From: Escarpia spicata
Taxonomy: Eukaryota; Annelida; Polychaeta; Sabellida; Siboglinidae
DNA length: 64,000 bases
Assembly: GCA_963995525.1 (NCBI GenBank)
Contig: OZ023205.1
Location: 45,896,704-45,960,703 of the forward strand
Reading direction: 5' to 3'
In this document: positions 25,101 to 36,362 of the stretch, in pieces
Numbering within the stretch: position 1 is the first letter of the stretch
Layout of the letters: each line of letters begins with the position of its first letter
Notes under the pieces: generated by a model
Told to the model about the DNA's origin: nothing
The model's database searches: none
What the model saw: the letters and a program-made list of their open reading frames with translations, nothing else
Translations under genes and position numbers: made by a program

Positions 25101-28100
25101 GCATAAAATCTAAACCGCCAGATGACAACATCCAGGGTTACGACCTGGAGACGCTGCTAGTCGTTGCACTCACCAGGTCATTCATCTCTTTGTGTAGTCG
25201 CAGCAAGGCCTTCTTCTTGGCGAGACAGAACACGTAGCTGTCCATCTCCCCTTCATCCATTGTCACCTTCATTATCTGGGGGTCAGAAGTGAACCACACG
25301 TAAAAGACGGGTTCATAGCACATGAAGATAAGTGACCAACTTTCTTACAAGTTCAAATTTTCTGAAATAGTGGACAGGCTACGATTACCAAAACATGGTT
25401 AGACCATCAGATTGCTCAACATAAAACTGTTGCTTAGTTCACATATTAAAGTTAGTTTGTCTGTGCCATACCCAGGCCACGAGTGGTAATTATTAGCAGG
25501 AAGTTTGTATGTCATAATTATTAGCTGGAAGTTTGTCTGTGTCATACCCAGGCCGAGTAGTAATTATTAGAAGGAAGTTTGTCTGTGTCATACCCAGGCC
25601 ACGAGTGGTAATTATTAGCAGGAAGTTTGTCTGTGTCATACCCAGGCCGAGTAGTAATTATTAGAAGGAAGTTTGTCTGTGTCATACCCAGACCACGAGT
25701 GGTAATTATTAGCAGGAAGTTTGTCTGTGCCATACCCAGGCCACGAGTGGTAATTATTAGCAGGAAGTTTGTCTGTGTCATACCCAGGCCACGAGTGGTA
25801 ATTATTAGCAGAAAGTTTGTCTGTGTCATACCCTGGCCACGAGTGGTAATTATTAGCAGGAAGTTTGTCTGTGCCATACCCAGGCCACGAGTGGTAATTA
25901 TTAGCAGGAAGTTTGTCTGTGTCATACCCAGGCCACAAGTGGTAATTATTAGCAGAAAGTTTGTCTGTGTCATACCCTGGCCACGAGTGGTAATTATTAG
26001 CAGGAAGTTTGTCTGTGTCATACCCAGGCCACGAGTGGTAATTATTAGAAGGAAGTTTGTCTGTGCCATACCCAGGCCACGAGTGGTAATTATTAGCAGG
26101 AAGTTTGTCTGTGTCATACCCAGGCCACGAGTGGTAATTATTAGCAGAAAGTTTGTCTGTGTCATACCCAGGCCACGAGTGGTAATTATTAGCAGGAAGT
26201 TTGTCTGTGTCATACCCTGGCCACGAGTGGTAATTATTAGAAGGAAGTTTGTCTGTGTCATACCCAGGCCACGAGTGGTAATTATTAGCAGGAAGTTTGT
26301 CTGTGTCATACCCTGGCCACGAGTGGTAATTAGTAGCAGGAAGTTTGTCTGTGTCATACCCAGGCCACGAGTGGTAATTATTAGAAGGAAGTTTGTCTGT
26401 GTCATACCCTGGCCACGAGTGGTAATTATTAGCAGGAAATTTGTCTGTGTCATACCCAGGCCACGAGTGGTAATTATTAGCAGGCAGTTTGTCTGTGCCA
26501 TACCCAGGCCACGAGTGGTAATTATTAGCAGGAAATTTGTCTGTGTCATACCCAGGCCACGAGTGGTAATTATTAGCAGGCAGTTTGTCTGTGTCATACC
26601 CAGGCCACGAGTGGTAATTATTAGCAGGCAGTTTGTCTGTGCCATACCCAGGCCACGAGTGGTAATTATTAGCAGGAAATTTGTCTGTGTCATACCCAGG
26701 CCACGAGTGGTAATTATTAGCAGGAAGTTTGTCTGTGTCATACCCAGGCCACGAGTGGTAATTATTAGCAGGAAGTTTGTCTGTGTCATACCCAGGCCAC
26801 GAGTGGTAATTATTAGCAGGAAGTTTGTCTGTGTCATACCCAGGCCACGAGTGGTATTTATTAGAAGGAAGTTTGTCTGTGTCATACCCAGGCCACGAGT
26901 GGTAATTATTAGCAGGAAGTTTGTCTGTGTCATACCCTGGCCACGAGTGGTAATTATTAGCAGGCAGTTTGTCTGTGTCATACCCAGGCCACGAGTGGTA
27001 AATATTAGCAGGCAGTTTGTCTGTGTCATACCCAGGCCACGAGTGGTAATTATTAGCAGGCACTTTGTCTGTGTCATACCCAGGCCACGAGTGGTAATTA
27101 TTAGCAGGAAGTTTGTCTGTGTCATACCCTGGCCACGAGTGGTAATTATTAGCAGGCAGTTTGTCTGTGTCATACCCAGGCCACGAGTGGTAATTATTAG
27201 CAGGAAGTTTGTCTGTATCATACCCAGGCCGAATGGTAATTGTTAGCAGGAAGTTTGCAGAACAAGTTTGCTTACAATCTTGAATGACCATACGTAAAAA
27301 CGGCCACATTTACAGATCATATTGCCTGATTATCATTAATTTACTTAGTATGCTGTGGAACAGCTAAGACGGCCAAAGAGGAACAATTTATATCACAGAA
27401 AGATATCGAGTATGGCGACATTCTGTCAAGCCAGCGAGGTGCTCACAATCTGATCTGTCTGCGGCTTGAACATCCTTGCGATGTGACTGATGAGGTCCTG
27501 TCTCTTGAGGAGCTTCAGTGTGACCAGCATGCCCTCGCAGCACACGCGGCCGCTGCACCACAGCGAGAAGATGTTCTCTGACTCCTTCATCAGAACGCCT
27601 GACTGAGCCTCTGTCGATGAACCGTCGTCCCCTACGGCCAATCACAACAACACACTTCAGTACAATTTTTAAAATAAATTAGGTTCATATGTAGCGCAGT
27701 ATCAGTCCTTAGGACTGCTCAGAGCACCTTACAGTTTACTCCCTGGTAGATTGAATGTCATCTCGATGTCTATGGGAAGCATTCAGCCACACTGCAATTA
27801 ATGTGTGAAGAGTATTCATATATAAATATCCACCAATGTCTACAGCCAGGTATTCATGCAGCCGAGTGAATTGGAACAACATAGAGTGAACAATTTGGCC
27901 AAGGATAGACACGCCAGCACAGGTTTCAAACCCAGGTTCTCTTGATTGAGAGTTTGATGCTCTACCTACTGCACCACTGCGCTCCATTTGAAACAGTAAG
28001 TTTTCATATAACGCAGTATCATAACAGTGCTAAAAGTAAACGTCCAACTTTTTAAATGTTTAAATTTTACTGTACGGAATATAAAAAAACAGCTACATCA

Positions 28101-31100
28101 ATCTCACTCTGACCACAGGCATCACACTTGTTCTCGTCACTGCTCACTCAAATTGAATGCAATTTTATCCAGCATACTTTGCGTAAAGCGAACAGGTCTA
28201 TGACACATTGCCCGAATCACCTCAGTCCTGGCCTGTGGTGATGCAAGACGGGGTTGTGTGAATTACCAACGACTGAGAAGTTGTCTTCAAGCAAGGACCG
28301 GTGGGCTGTTAGCCAAGTCTGCGCCAGCTTGCTGTTCTTTGACTTGCCCGCAATGAAGTTGAGCAGGTAGACACTGAGGCCAATCAACATCAACATCTCC
28401 ATGTAGAAGCTGTCCCAGTTGGTGCGCAGGTGGAGCGGGATCGGTCGCAACAACACATGTCTCTCTAAGTTATCTTCATCATTCAGTTTTTATAATAACA
28501 ATTTGTCTTCTTCTAGGCTTAAATCCTTGGAAGCCACACTCGAAGATGCATCAAGATAAAAGGAACAGATAATCTCAAAATTGATTAGCAGAATTAAAGT
28601 TGTGAACAGATGGAAGGATACGCCAGGGAACTAAGGTGGATAAGCAAGGTTAAAAAGTAATTTTTTAAATAATAATGGAATTGTGTAATATTATTAACTG
28701 GCTTAAAATAAGAGGGTGCAAATTCCAGTCAGAGCTGCAGCTGAGAAAGTCCTGTTACAATTAAGTCTTAACACGAGGAACAGAAAGTATTTCATAATTA
28801 GATGATCGAACTCGAATAAGGTTTTATATTGGAGCAAGCAATTATATCTAACTGTGACCTAAGCACTTACTTTGGTGATTTTGAGATCTGGTGGCTTCTC
28901 CTGACCTTTGCCCTTTACAGTTCTTTCCTTGTCGAAACCTTCAAACTCGTCATCGTCTTGCAGATGTTCAAATTCATCGTCGTCATCCTTCAGGAAAAAG
29001 ACATCAAGGTGTAAACTTCAACTTTGGTATAATTTATTGGTAATTTAAAATTAATTCTCACAATTATTTTAAAAACAGTTCATATTGATTTAAAAAAAAC
29101 GGTTCTTCCGTTGACGAACAAAGGCTCAAAATTGCCTAGAGACAATCAATCCCCAAAGTTCCAATGTTCAGGTTGAATTGAAACTTCATCAAATTTTAGA
29201 TTTGGTTAAAACAAGTCAATTTAAAAAAATTGCAGTTGACATCCAATTTTAAGACCCATACAAATTTCTATAAGAAAGTATCGCAAAAACCATCCTAACT
29301 GTTTCTTTCAAGATTGCAAACTTCACCGGATTTCATCAAACTAATAAACTGACATTTTTTAACTTTGACAATTCAAAATATGGTAACTGCAAAACATCAA
29401 CAACAGGTTCGTTCTAAGTATTTTTTAACATTCAGAGTTTCACAAATGAATACAAAATAAACAAATGACACAGGTGAAGCAGTCGTGTGACTTGCTTACC
29501 TCGACTGTGGCTTCCTCTTCCTCTGCATTCTCTGCCTCGTTGATGTCAGCCTCGGGAGACATGAGGACCTTTGGTTGCTTTGGTTCCTCTTTCTGTTCCC
29601 CGGGTGCTGCTGGTTCAGGCTTGTCTTCTACAAACACCAGACGACATATTCAAAGCTAATTCTTATTGCTCCATCCATATCCTGCTATTGTGGGGAGTCA
29701 TTGCTATCAGTATCACACACATTGCTTGCTATACACACAGTGACACACCTGACTGGGTTATCGCTCCAGCCATATCCTGCTATTGTGGGGAGTCATTGCT
29801 ATCAGTATCACACACATTGCTTGCTATACACACAGTGACACCCCTGACTGGGTTATTGCTCCAGCCATATCCTGCTATTGTGGGGAGTCATTGCTATCAG
29901 TATCACACACATTGCTTGCTATACACACAGTGACACCCCTGACTGGGTTATCGCTCCATCCATATCCTGCTATTGTGGGTAGTCATTGCTATCAGTATCA
30001 CACACATTGCTTGCTATACACACAGTGACACCCCTGACTGGGTTATCGCTCCATCCATATCCTGCTATTGTGGGTAGTCATTGCTATCAGTATCACACAT
30101 TGCTTGCTATACACACAGTGACACCCCTGACTGGGTTATCGCTCCATCCATATCCTGCTATTGTGGGGAGTCATTGCTATCAGTATCACACACATTGCTT
30201 GCTATACACACAGTGACACCCCTGACTGGGTTATCGCTCCAGCCATATCCTGCTATTGTGGGGAGTCATTGCTATCAGTATCACACACATTGCTTGCTAT
30301 ACACACAGTGACACCCCTGACTGGGTTATCGCTCTATCCATATCCTGCTATTGTGGGGAGTCATTGCTATCAGTACCACACACATTGCTTGCTATACACA
30401 CAGTGACACCCCTGACTGGGTTATCGCTCCATCCATATCCTGCTATTGTGGGTAGTCATTGCTATCAGTATCACACACATTGTTTGCTATACACACAGTG
30501 ACACCCCTGACTGGGTTATCACTCCATCCATATCCTGTTATTGTGGGGAGTCATTGCTATCAGTATCACACACATTGCTTGCTATACACACAGTGACACC
30601 CCTGACTGGGTTATCACTCCATCCATAACCTGCTATTGTGGGGAGTCATTGCTATCAGTATCACACACATTGCTTGCTATACACACAGTGACACCCCTGA
30701 CTGGGTTATCGCTCCATCCATATCCTGCTATTGTGGGTAGTCATTGCTATCAGTATCACACACATTGCTTGCTATACACACAGTGACACCCCTGACTGGG
30801 TTATCACTCCATCCATATCCTGTTATTGTGGGGAGTCATTGCTATCAGTATCACACACATTGCTTGCTATACACACAGTGACACCCCTGACCGGGTTATC
30901 GCTCCAGCCATATCCTGCTATTGTGGGGAGTCATTGCTATCAGTATCACACACATTGCTTACTATACACACAGTGACACCCCTGACCGGGTTATCGCTCC
31001 ATCCATATCCTGCTATTGTGGGTAGTCATTGCTATCAGTATCACACACATTGCTTGCTATACACACAGTGACACCCCTGACTGGGTTATCGCTCCAGCCA

Positions 31101-34100
31101 TATCCTGCTATTGTGGGGAGTCATTGCTATCAGTATCACACACATTGCTTGCTATACACACAGTGACACCCCTGACTGGGTTATCGCTCCATCCATATCC
31201 TGCTATTGTGGGGAGTCATTGCTATCAGTATCACACACATTGCTTGCTATACACACAGTGACACCCCTGACTGGGTTATCGCTCCATCCATATCCTGCTA
31301 TTGTGGGGAGTCATTGCTATCAGTATCACACACATTGCTTGCTATACACACAGTGACACCCCTGACTGGGTTATCGCTCCATCCATATCCTGCTATTGTG
31401 GGGAGTCATTGCTATCAGTATCACACACATTGCTTGCTATAAACACAGTGACACCCCTGACTGGGTTATCGCTCCATCCATATCCTGCTATTGTGGGTAG
31501 TCATTGCTATCAGTATCACACACATTGCTTACTATACACACAGTGACACCCCTGACCGGGTTATCGCTCCATCCATATCCTGCTATTGTGGGTAGTCATT
31601 GCTATCAGTATCACACACATTGCTTGCTATACACACAGTGACACCCCTGACTGGGTTATCGCTCCAGCCATCACAGGGTCAAAGCCTCTCTGTGAGTCCA
31701 CAATAGGTCAGACATTTACCCACTGTGTTGGATCTTTTACTTCCACCTGAATAGACACAAAGTAGAAGGGGCCAAAGCTGCAGAAGCTTCTAAACGGTAG
31801 CAGGCTGACTTGAAATGCTGGTCTTCCCGATCAGCACTCCCCCCTTTATAGTTCAACGAAAACATTACATATATTTTTTGGATAAGTTTATTTCATACTA
31901 GTGTTTCAGTTGGAGCTGTACTGAAATTAAACTGTTTTCTATAACCAGGTACTAAATTCCACAGCTGGGTGGGAAATAAATGATCTGGTTCGGAATGGCA
32001 CCAGGAGGATTTGGACCCAGGTTCTCTTTGGGTGAATTGTAACAAGACACCACATCACTGGATTATCGTGTAATCAGCATTTTGTATACACTAATGTGTA
32101 AACGTGACGTATAAAGCAATATTTTGTTACCAACAATATTTACTTAAAGGGAATAAAAACACCTATTGCTTGAATTCATGTTATATTACATCCTGCTATC
32201 TATTTCCACGTCCTCCAAGCAAAAAAAATCCCCAAAATTCAATGAATTAGGAATTCCACATTTTATGCTGTGCATCCGGACATTTTCGAATATGCATATT
32301 TTTGGCATGCTTTTCGGGATGCCGAGATGTGACGTCACTTATGACTCAAACTCGCATCAGGCCGACCCTTTCCATGCATTCAGAGCATGTTTACAAGTAT
32401 AGCTTTTGGGTCGAAACGAGCATCAGAATAAGTTATTGTGCAATATTCCGACGTAATACAAACACTACCAGGTAGTCATCATAGAGGAACAAGCAGTTAT
32501 CTTACGGTTCCATACGAATCGAATTTTATTCAAAACAACGAATGCGAATGGACCTACAAGTCGACTAGGTTTCGCTGAGCTTGGGCTCGTTTTCAGAATT
32601 ATATCGAATGCAACCAATGGAAGATAATCTATACCAATAAACTTACATAGCAAACATATATTGTATCCAGCTACAGAAAGTAAAGTGTATAATCTCATAA
32701 TATCACAAGAATATCGATATATGAAGGAGGAGTTGTACAATTTATTATAACAACTTAAATCAGTCAGTAAATTTCAGTTGGTGTCGCTAGCTCACTTGGT
32801 AGACGCGTTCAATTCTTGTCATTAATTTTACAATCGGGCAACGATTTTCTGTACACTTTTTTGTTTGTTTTCACGAAGTAATAAAAACCAAATCATTTTA
32901 TACTATAATGCACTGTTTGTAAATAATTTTTATTTTGTAGTAATTATTTATTCGCCACAAAAATGAAAATATGGTCATTATATAATGATGTTTCTAAATT
33001 GTATTTATCCAAACAAATATAATGGATACATATTTTATTAATTGTAAATATATTGTACGGTAATATATTGTAATTATATATGTGAAAACAGATTGTGATC
33101 TGTCTGGATAAATAAAATTTAGAAACATCATTATATATAATGACCATATTTTCATTTTTGTGGCGAATAAATAATTACTACAAAAATAAAATAAAAATTA
33201 CAAACAGTGCATCATAGTATACTAAATGATTTGGTTTATATTACTTTGTGAAAACATAAACAAAAAAAGTGTACAGAAAATCGTTGTTTTGAATAAAATT
33301 TGATTCGTGTGGAACCGTAAGATAACTGCTTGTTCCTCTATGATGACTAGTGTTTGTATTACGTCAGAATATTGCACAATAACTCATTCTGACGCTCTTT
33401 TCGACCCAAAAGCTATCCTTGTAAACATGCTCTGAATGCATGGAAAGAGTCGGCCTGATGCAAGTGTGTGTCGTAAGTGACGTCACGATACCACGTGATC
33501 GCCTAGCTCATTAAAATTTAATTTTCTGCGGGAATCGCTTCACAGATGGGCTTAAAATCGAATTTATGCTACAAATGTATTTTTCTGTATTTGTTTAATG
33601 TTGTCAAATGTTACATACAATGTTAAACTTTGTGTACACATGGAAAAAAGATTTTAGCTAATGCCTTATTTTTATTTCCTTTAATCCTCGCCATGCCAAT
33701 AGGCTCAAAAGGCACTAAAAGGCAGAAACAAGACATATCCACCCCTGTTGGTCTGCAACCTGCTTAGTTGCCTGTCTGCTTGGCCTCAGCTAAGGTGCAT
33801 TTCCTGCAATTAACCCTTTACAGGTCTCCTCCAGGTTTTCTTCAATTTTATCTTATGGTCAAATATATGCAACAATAATTGGTGTTTTGTGACATGATAC
33901 TGACAACAGATGTAATATGTTATAGAGCCTGTTCCCTCCATGTGAAACGCACGTGATTACATAAACCAACTTAGTAGTCAACTTTTACAAACTGACCTTC
34001 ATCAAACTCTTCAAATTCAGTGAAGTCGTTGTCCTCTACCTCAGCTCCATGTTGATTGGCTGACTGAGCTGAGTTCACGAATGTCGCAACGCACAGAATA

Positions 34101-34123
34101 AATAATAGCGGCAAATGACGCAT
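16161..34123 (-). CDS. CCDC47: CCDC47 (calumin) orthologue, 12 coding exons, complete
   Basis: Seen: twelve minus-strand exons with GT/AG borders and matching phases: 34123-33997, 29627-29500, 28987-28871, 28462-28267, 27631-27447, 25275-25174, 24631-24524, 20318-20236, 19469-19411, 18549-18440, 17965-17829, 16371-16161. They sum to 1563 nt, 520 codons plus stop; the human protein is about 483. Residues 1-21 form a signal peptide ([21 protein letters not shown]). Residues 29-124 are acidic ([18 protein letters not shown]). A membrane helix lies near 145-162. The conserved core includes [27 protein letters not shown] and [10 protein letters not shown]. From about 405 the tail is Lys/Arg/Glu-rich. 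Known for the family: an ER membrane protein of the PAT complex and multipass translocon that helps insert multi-span proteins. Inferred: exon 12 is poorly conserved but stays in frame, so the C-terminus is the least certain part. The ATG at 34123 is the only start that gives a signal peptide. It sits just inside a splice acceptor, so a non-coding exon lies upstream. Confidence 0.93.
16815..17090. repeat. Local ~110-bp repeat with a poly-G run
   Basis: Two to three copies of a unit with CCAAAACCATTACATTACAC, CTACTCAACTCTAG and ATGATAGAC, separated by a run of about 17 G at 16912-16929. It lies in CCDC47 intron 11. Not coding. Confidence 0.6.
18060..18300. repeat. Dispersed repeat family member
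   Basis: Begins TTTTCCTCCTAGTCACTTTG and includes GGTGCCAAACTTTC and CAATTGTTCACAAC. Related sequence is at 13972-14060 (shorter) and 50620-50910, all plus-oriented. Part of it is also in the CCDC47 pseudo-copy at 10135-10250. No protein recognised. Confidence 0.5.
20369..22173. repeat. Tandem duplication in CCDC47 intron 7, copy 1
   Basis: An 1805-bp unit starting AGCTTGTAAAGTTTGTGTCA and ending CACATTTCTAAGC, directly followed by a second copy. Identity is very high by eye, with scattered single changes, so the event is recent. No exon lies inside; the short ORF at 21297-21554 is in non-coding sequence. Copy 1 begins about 50 bp upstream of exon 8's acceptor. Confidence 0.85.
22174..23738. 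repeat. Tandem duplication in CCDC47 intron 7, copy 2
   Basis: Second copy of the 20369-22173 unit. It lacks the part matching about 20490-20730 (junction near 22293, ATATAGCA joined to CTGAAAAATTG). It ends at the same CACATTTCTAAGC sequence. Confidence 0.85.
25447..27257. repeat. 48-bp minisatellite, about 37 copies, in CCDC47 intron 5
   Basis: Head-to-tail 48-bp units with GTCATACCCAGGCCACGAGT and GGTAATTATTAGCAGGAAGT, differing at a few sites. The unit is 16 codons without stops in three frames, so ORFs of 539-559 codons appear on both strands. Protein readings are perfect 16-residue repeats ([16 protein letters not shown] on minus). The array lies between CCDC47 exons 5 and 6, and has no sign of splice or start context. 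I treat the ORFs as artefacts of the repeat. Confidence 0.95.
27690..27990 (-). mobile_element. tRNA-derived SINE
   Basis: On the minus strand the head reads GCAGTGGTGCAGTAGGTAGA (box A-like), followed about 40 bp later by GGGTTTGAAACC (box B-like). The body contains CACTCGGCTGCATGAATACC, and the 3' part GGTGCTCTGAGCAGTCC ends in an AT-rich tail (TTTATTTTAAAA). A true tRNA is excluded because it does not fold with a proper acceptor stem. It sits in CCDC47 intron 4, in the gene's orientation. Confidence 0.7.
29670..31672. repeat. 95-bp minisatellite, about 21 copies, in CCDC47 intron 1
   Basis: Near-identical head-to-tail 95-bp units with TATCCTGCTATTGTGGGGAG, CAGTATCACACACATTGC and ACACAGTGACACCCCTGACT. 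One unit near 30071 lacks a few bases. The array starts about 40 bp upstream of the exon 2 acceptor, so it occupies the branch-site side of the intron. Overlapping 81-codon ORFs repeat every 95 bp and are not genes. Confidence 0.95.
32325..33490. repeat. Large imperfect palindrome (foldback element) in CCDC47 intron 1
   Basis: The left arm (about 32325-33020) and right arm (about 33100-33490) are reverse complements, with a spacer of about 80 bp. Ends carry GTGACGTCACTTA / TAAGTGACGTCAC. Paired landmarks include CTTACGGTTCCA / TGGAACCGTAAG and TTCGCCACAAAAATGAAAAT / ATTTTCATTTTTGTGGCGAA. The left arm has about 275 extra bp (about 32563-32838), bordered by CAACGA on both sides. That insert ends with a tRNA-like stretch (AGCTCACTTGGTAGACGCGT). 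No transposase seen; probably a non-autonomous foldback element carrying a later insertion. Confidence 0.75.
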
Positions 34124-34446
34124 AATGCTGAAACAGGAAGCATATCAATTGAACAACTCAACATGAAAATGTATATGCTCAATTTTATTGTACATCACAG
34201 AACGTGGCATAATCAGCAGATAAAATACATTTAAAAATGCTAACTCTTAGCCGAAATATGTGGGTTAGTGAGCAATGCATGGGACATGTATAACATAATT
34301 ATTATAAAGGTTAGGTTTCGCACCTGGACAGTAAGATGTGTTGTGTTGTTGATGACTGAGGCTTAATTTAAAAAAATTACAATGTGTATGTGGAAACTCT
34401 GGAACGGGGTACAACTACAAATCGAGAACGTTGGCGTTATACTTAC

Positions 34447-34560
34447 ACCGGCGTCAATGCCCGGCTACGCCCAAGCCGATGCTACTCATTACGTTTAAAA
34501 TACCGTATATTTATGTATTTGCATTTAAAGTACAATTCTTTTATTACATAAACACACGAT
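34447..34560 (-). promoter_or_regulatory. Probable CCDC47 promoter and non-coding first exon
   Basis: The exon holding the CCDC47 start codon begins with a good acceptor (CTGTTTCAG, coding exon starting about 34128), so transcription must begin upstream. On the minus strand a strong donor (CGGT then GTAAGT) ends a possible exon at 34447. A TATA-like TATTTTAA lies near 34495-34505 and the short span between is locally CpG-richer (GGGCGTAGCCGGG). I infer a 5'-UTR exon of roughly 25-50 nt ending at 34447. The start site itself cannot be read from the sequence. Confidence 0.4.
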
Positions 34561-36360
34561 ATGTATATGAAACATTTAGAACGAATGAGTAAAACCACTC
34601 AGGATACAGGTTTACACAATGAAAATTGGGTTGACGTATCACGCTTATGGGCGATAATACGTGAGCAAACAGTTCCACCGCTAATATCGCGCACATATTG
34701 TAGAATCCGATATGCATATGCTATGATACATTAAAAGTGTCATTTAACTACTACACAACTTACGATAAATTAAAAAAATTCACTATGTGAGTATGTGTGG
34801 TGAACTAAAACAGGAGTAATGATCACACTTTAGCCTCGCATTGACTCGTCGGTGTCATTCCGGTGAAATAATTGTCCCTGTGTAAATTGATTCCGTGGTT
34901 AGGAATGTTCTCCCAGAACGAGCTTCAAAAGCTAGAAGGGGAATAAAGAATTATGTCAAATGTGTCTACCTTAACGACTGGACAACTGTTTTATATAAAT
35001 GTGTATATAACAACAGTGGACAGTTCCACGCATCTAATAATAATTAGATAGAAACGGGCATGTACGAGTTTATATATATATATAACATATACGGTTTATA
35101 TAGTTTATATACGGTTTATCCGTGAGTCTCACAACGATTTACACAAACTCACGGCCGTGAGAGACGATGCTCACGGATTTCTGTAATTTTACTATTTTCA
35201 TTTTTGTCAACCCTCATTATAATGGGCCTCGTTAACTTACAATGCGTATTTGGATATAGCGCGGTCGGCCGTGGACCCCGAATTTCTGCCAAGTTGTTGC
35301 TATGCTATCCATCACCAACATATCTATTACGCTAAATGCGACTGGTAGACTGCACCGCTGGCACACGTGCTTCGCATCTCATCCCCGCAGCGTCCATGGC
35401 GCGATGGCGCAGGCTTGACGATTACTAGTTTTGGTAGCGGCGTCACTGGTAGCATATTTTAAAACACATTATATAAGGCGCCTCGCTTACGTGACCGTCT
35501 CATTTATTGGAACCTGACCACATACATTCCACTGCGCTAGAAAATTATGGATGCCACATCCTTTCAGTTCACCTACGGTGGACCCTCAGTTCAGTCTCAT
35601 CCAGTAGTCCACATCCCTTCAGTTCACCTACAGTGGACTCTCGTTGCCTGTAGCATTCCTATTCTGATCAAATGTTGCCATCTACCCAGCCACTAAATAT
35701 ACCTACAGTTAACAAAATCTGCTACATTTTGTTAGGCTACTGTCTGGTATCAAAAGTATTCTACTGCTCACTATTAGTTTGTTATTAAAATGTAGACTTG
35801 TGCGACGGATACAAGAAATGTGTACTCTGTAACAGTGTTCACACTGGAAGGTAACCTGTATTAAAGTTATATTAAGCCATATTCCTTCCAAAATAATCAG
35901 GCTGTTTTAGCAGATGATTCGCTGTCTTGCCAATCTTCTAGTTGTTTCAAAAGGTTCATTGAATCAAATTTATGTTTTCAATGCGTGCAGCCTCTTCTTT
36001 TCACGGTAAAATTCTTTCTAGCATTAATTGTTGACATTTTTCTACTTTCAGGATCTATCCATGAAAAAACAAGAGGAGGGCCTCACAAAAACCCTGCTGT
36101 GAGTTGGCAACTCTGCAGAATTAATGATAAATGCTTCAGCATACTGCACAGCATACCTAGATACTTTGTGTTTCTAACAACTGATGACAAATGTTTAAAA
36201 AGAGGTGTCTTCGGTTGCTTCTTGAACACGACGAGGCAGTCTGTAGCACGCATGGCAAGGGGCAGATTGTTCCAGAGGCGTGGCGCTGCGCGTTAAAAAT
36301 GTATGTCGCCTTGGGTACGCGGGATCTCGAGCAGGTGAGCGTCGGTGGAGCATAAGAAAT
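34561..36360. other. Upstream flank of CCDC47
   Basis: AT-rich, with a CpG-richer patch at 35260-35420. A short imperfect duplication lies at 35560-35640 (CCTTTCAGTTCACCTAC twice). A CACGACGAGGCAGTCTGTAG stretch near 36230 leads into GGGGCAGATTGTTCCAGAGG, which resembles the end region of a dispersed element. No coding exon recognised. Confidence 0.4.
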
Positions 36361-36362
36361 CC

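Noticed and set aside
25542..27309. Three ORFs of more than 530 codons on both strands
   Set aside because: They are readings of a 48-bp tandem repeat lying in a CCDC47 intron. The unit is a multiple of three without stops, with no start or splice context.
27930..27990. tRNA-like sequence with box A and box B
   Set aside because: It continues into a SINE body and tail and lacks a proper acceptor stem, so it is a tRNA-derived SINE head, not a tRNA gene.
29571..31546. Series of overlapping 76-120-codon plus-strand ORFs
   Set aside because: They recur every 95 bp within the tandem array, so they are shadows of the repeat.
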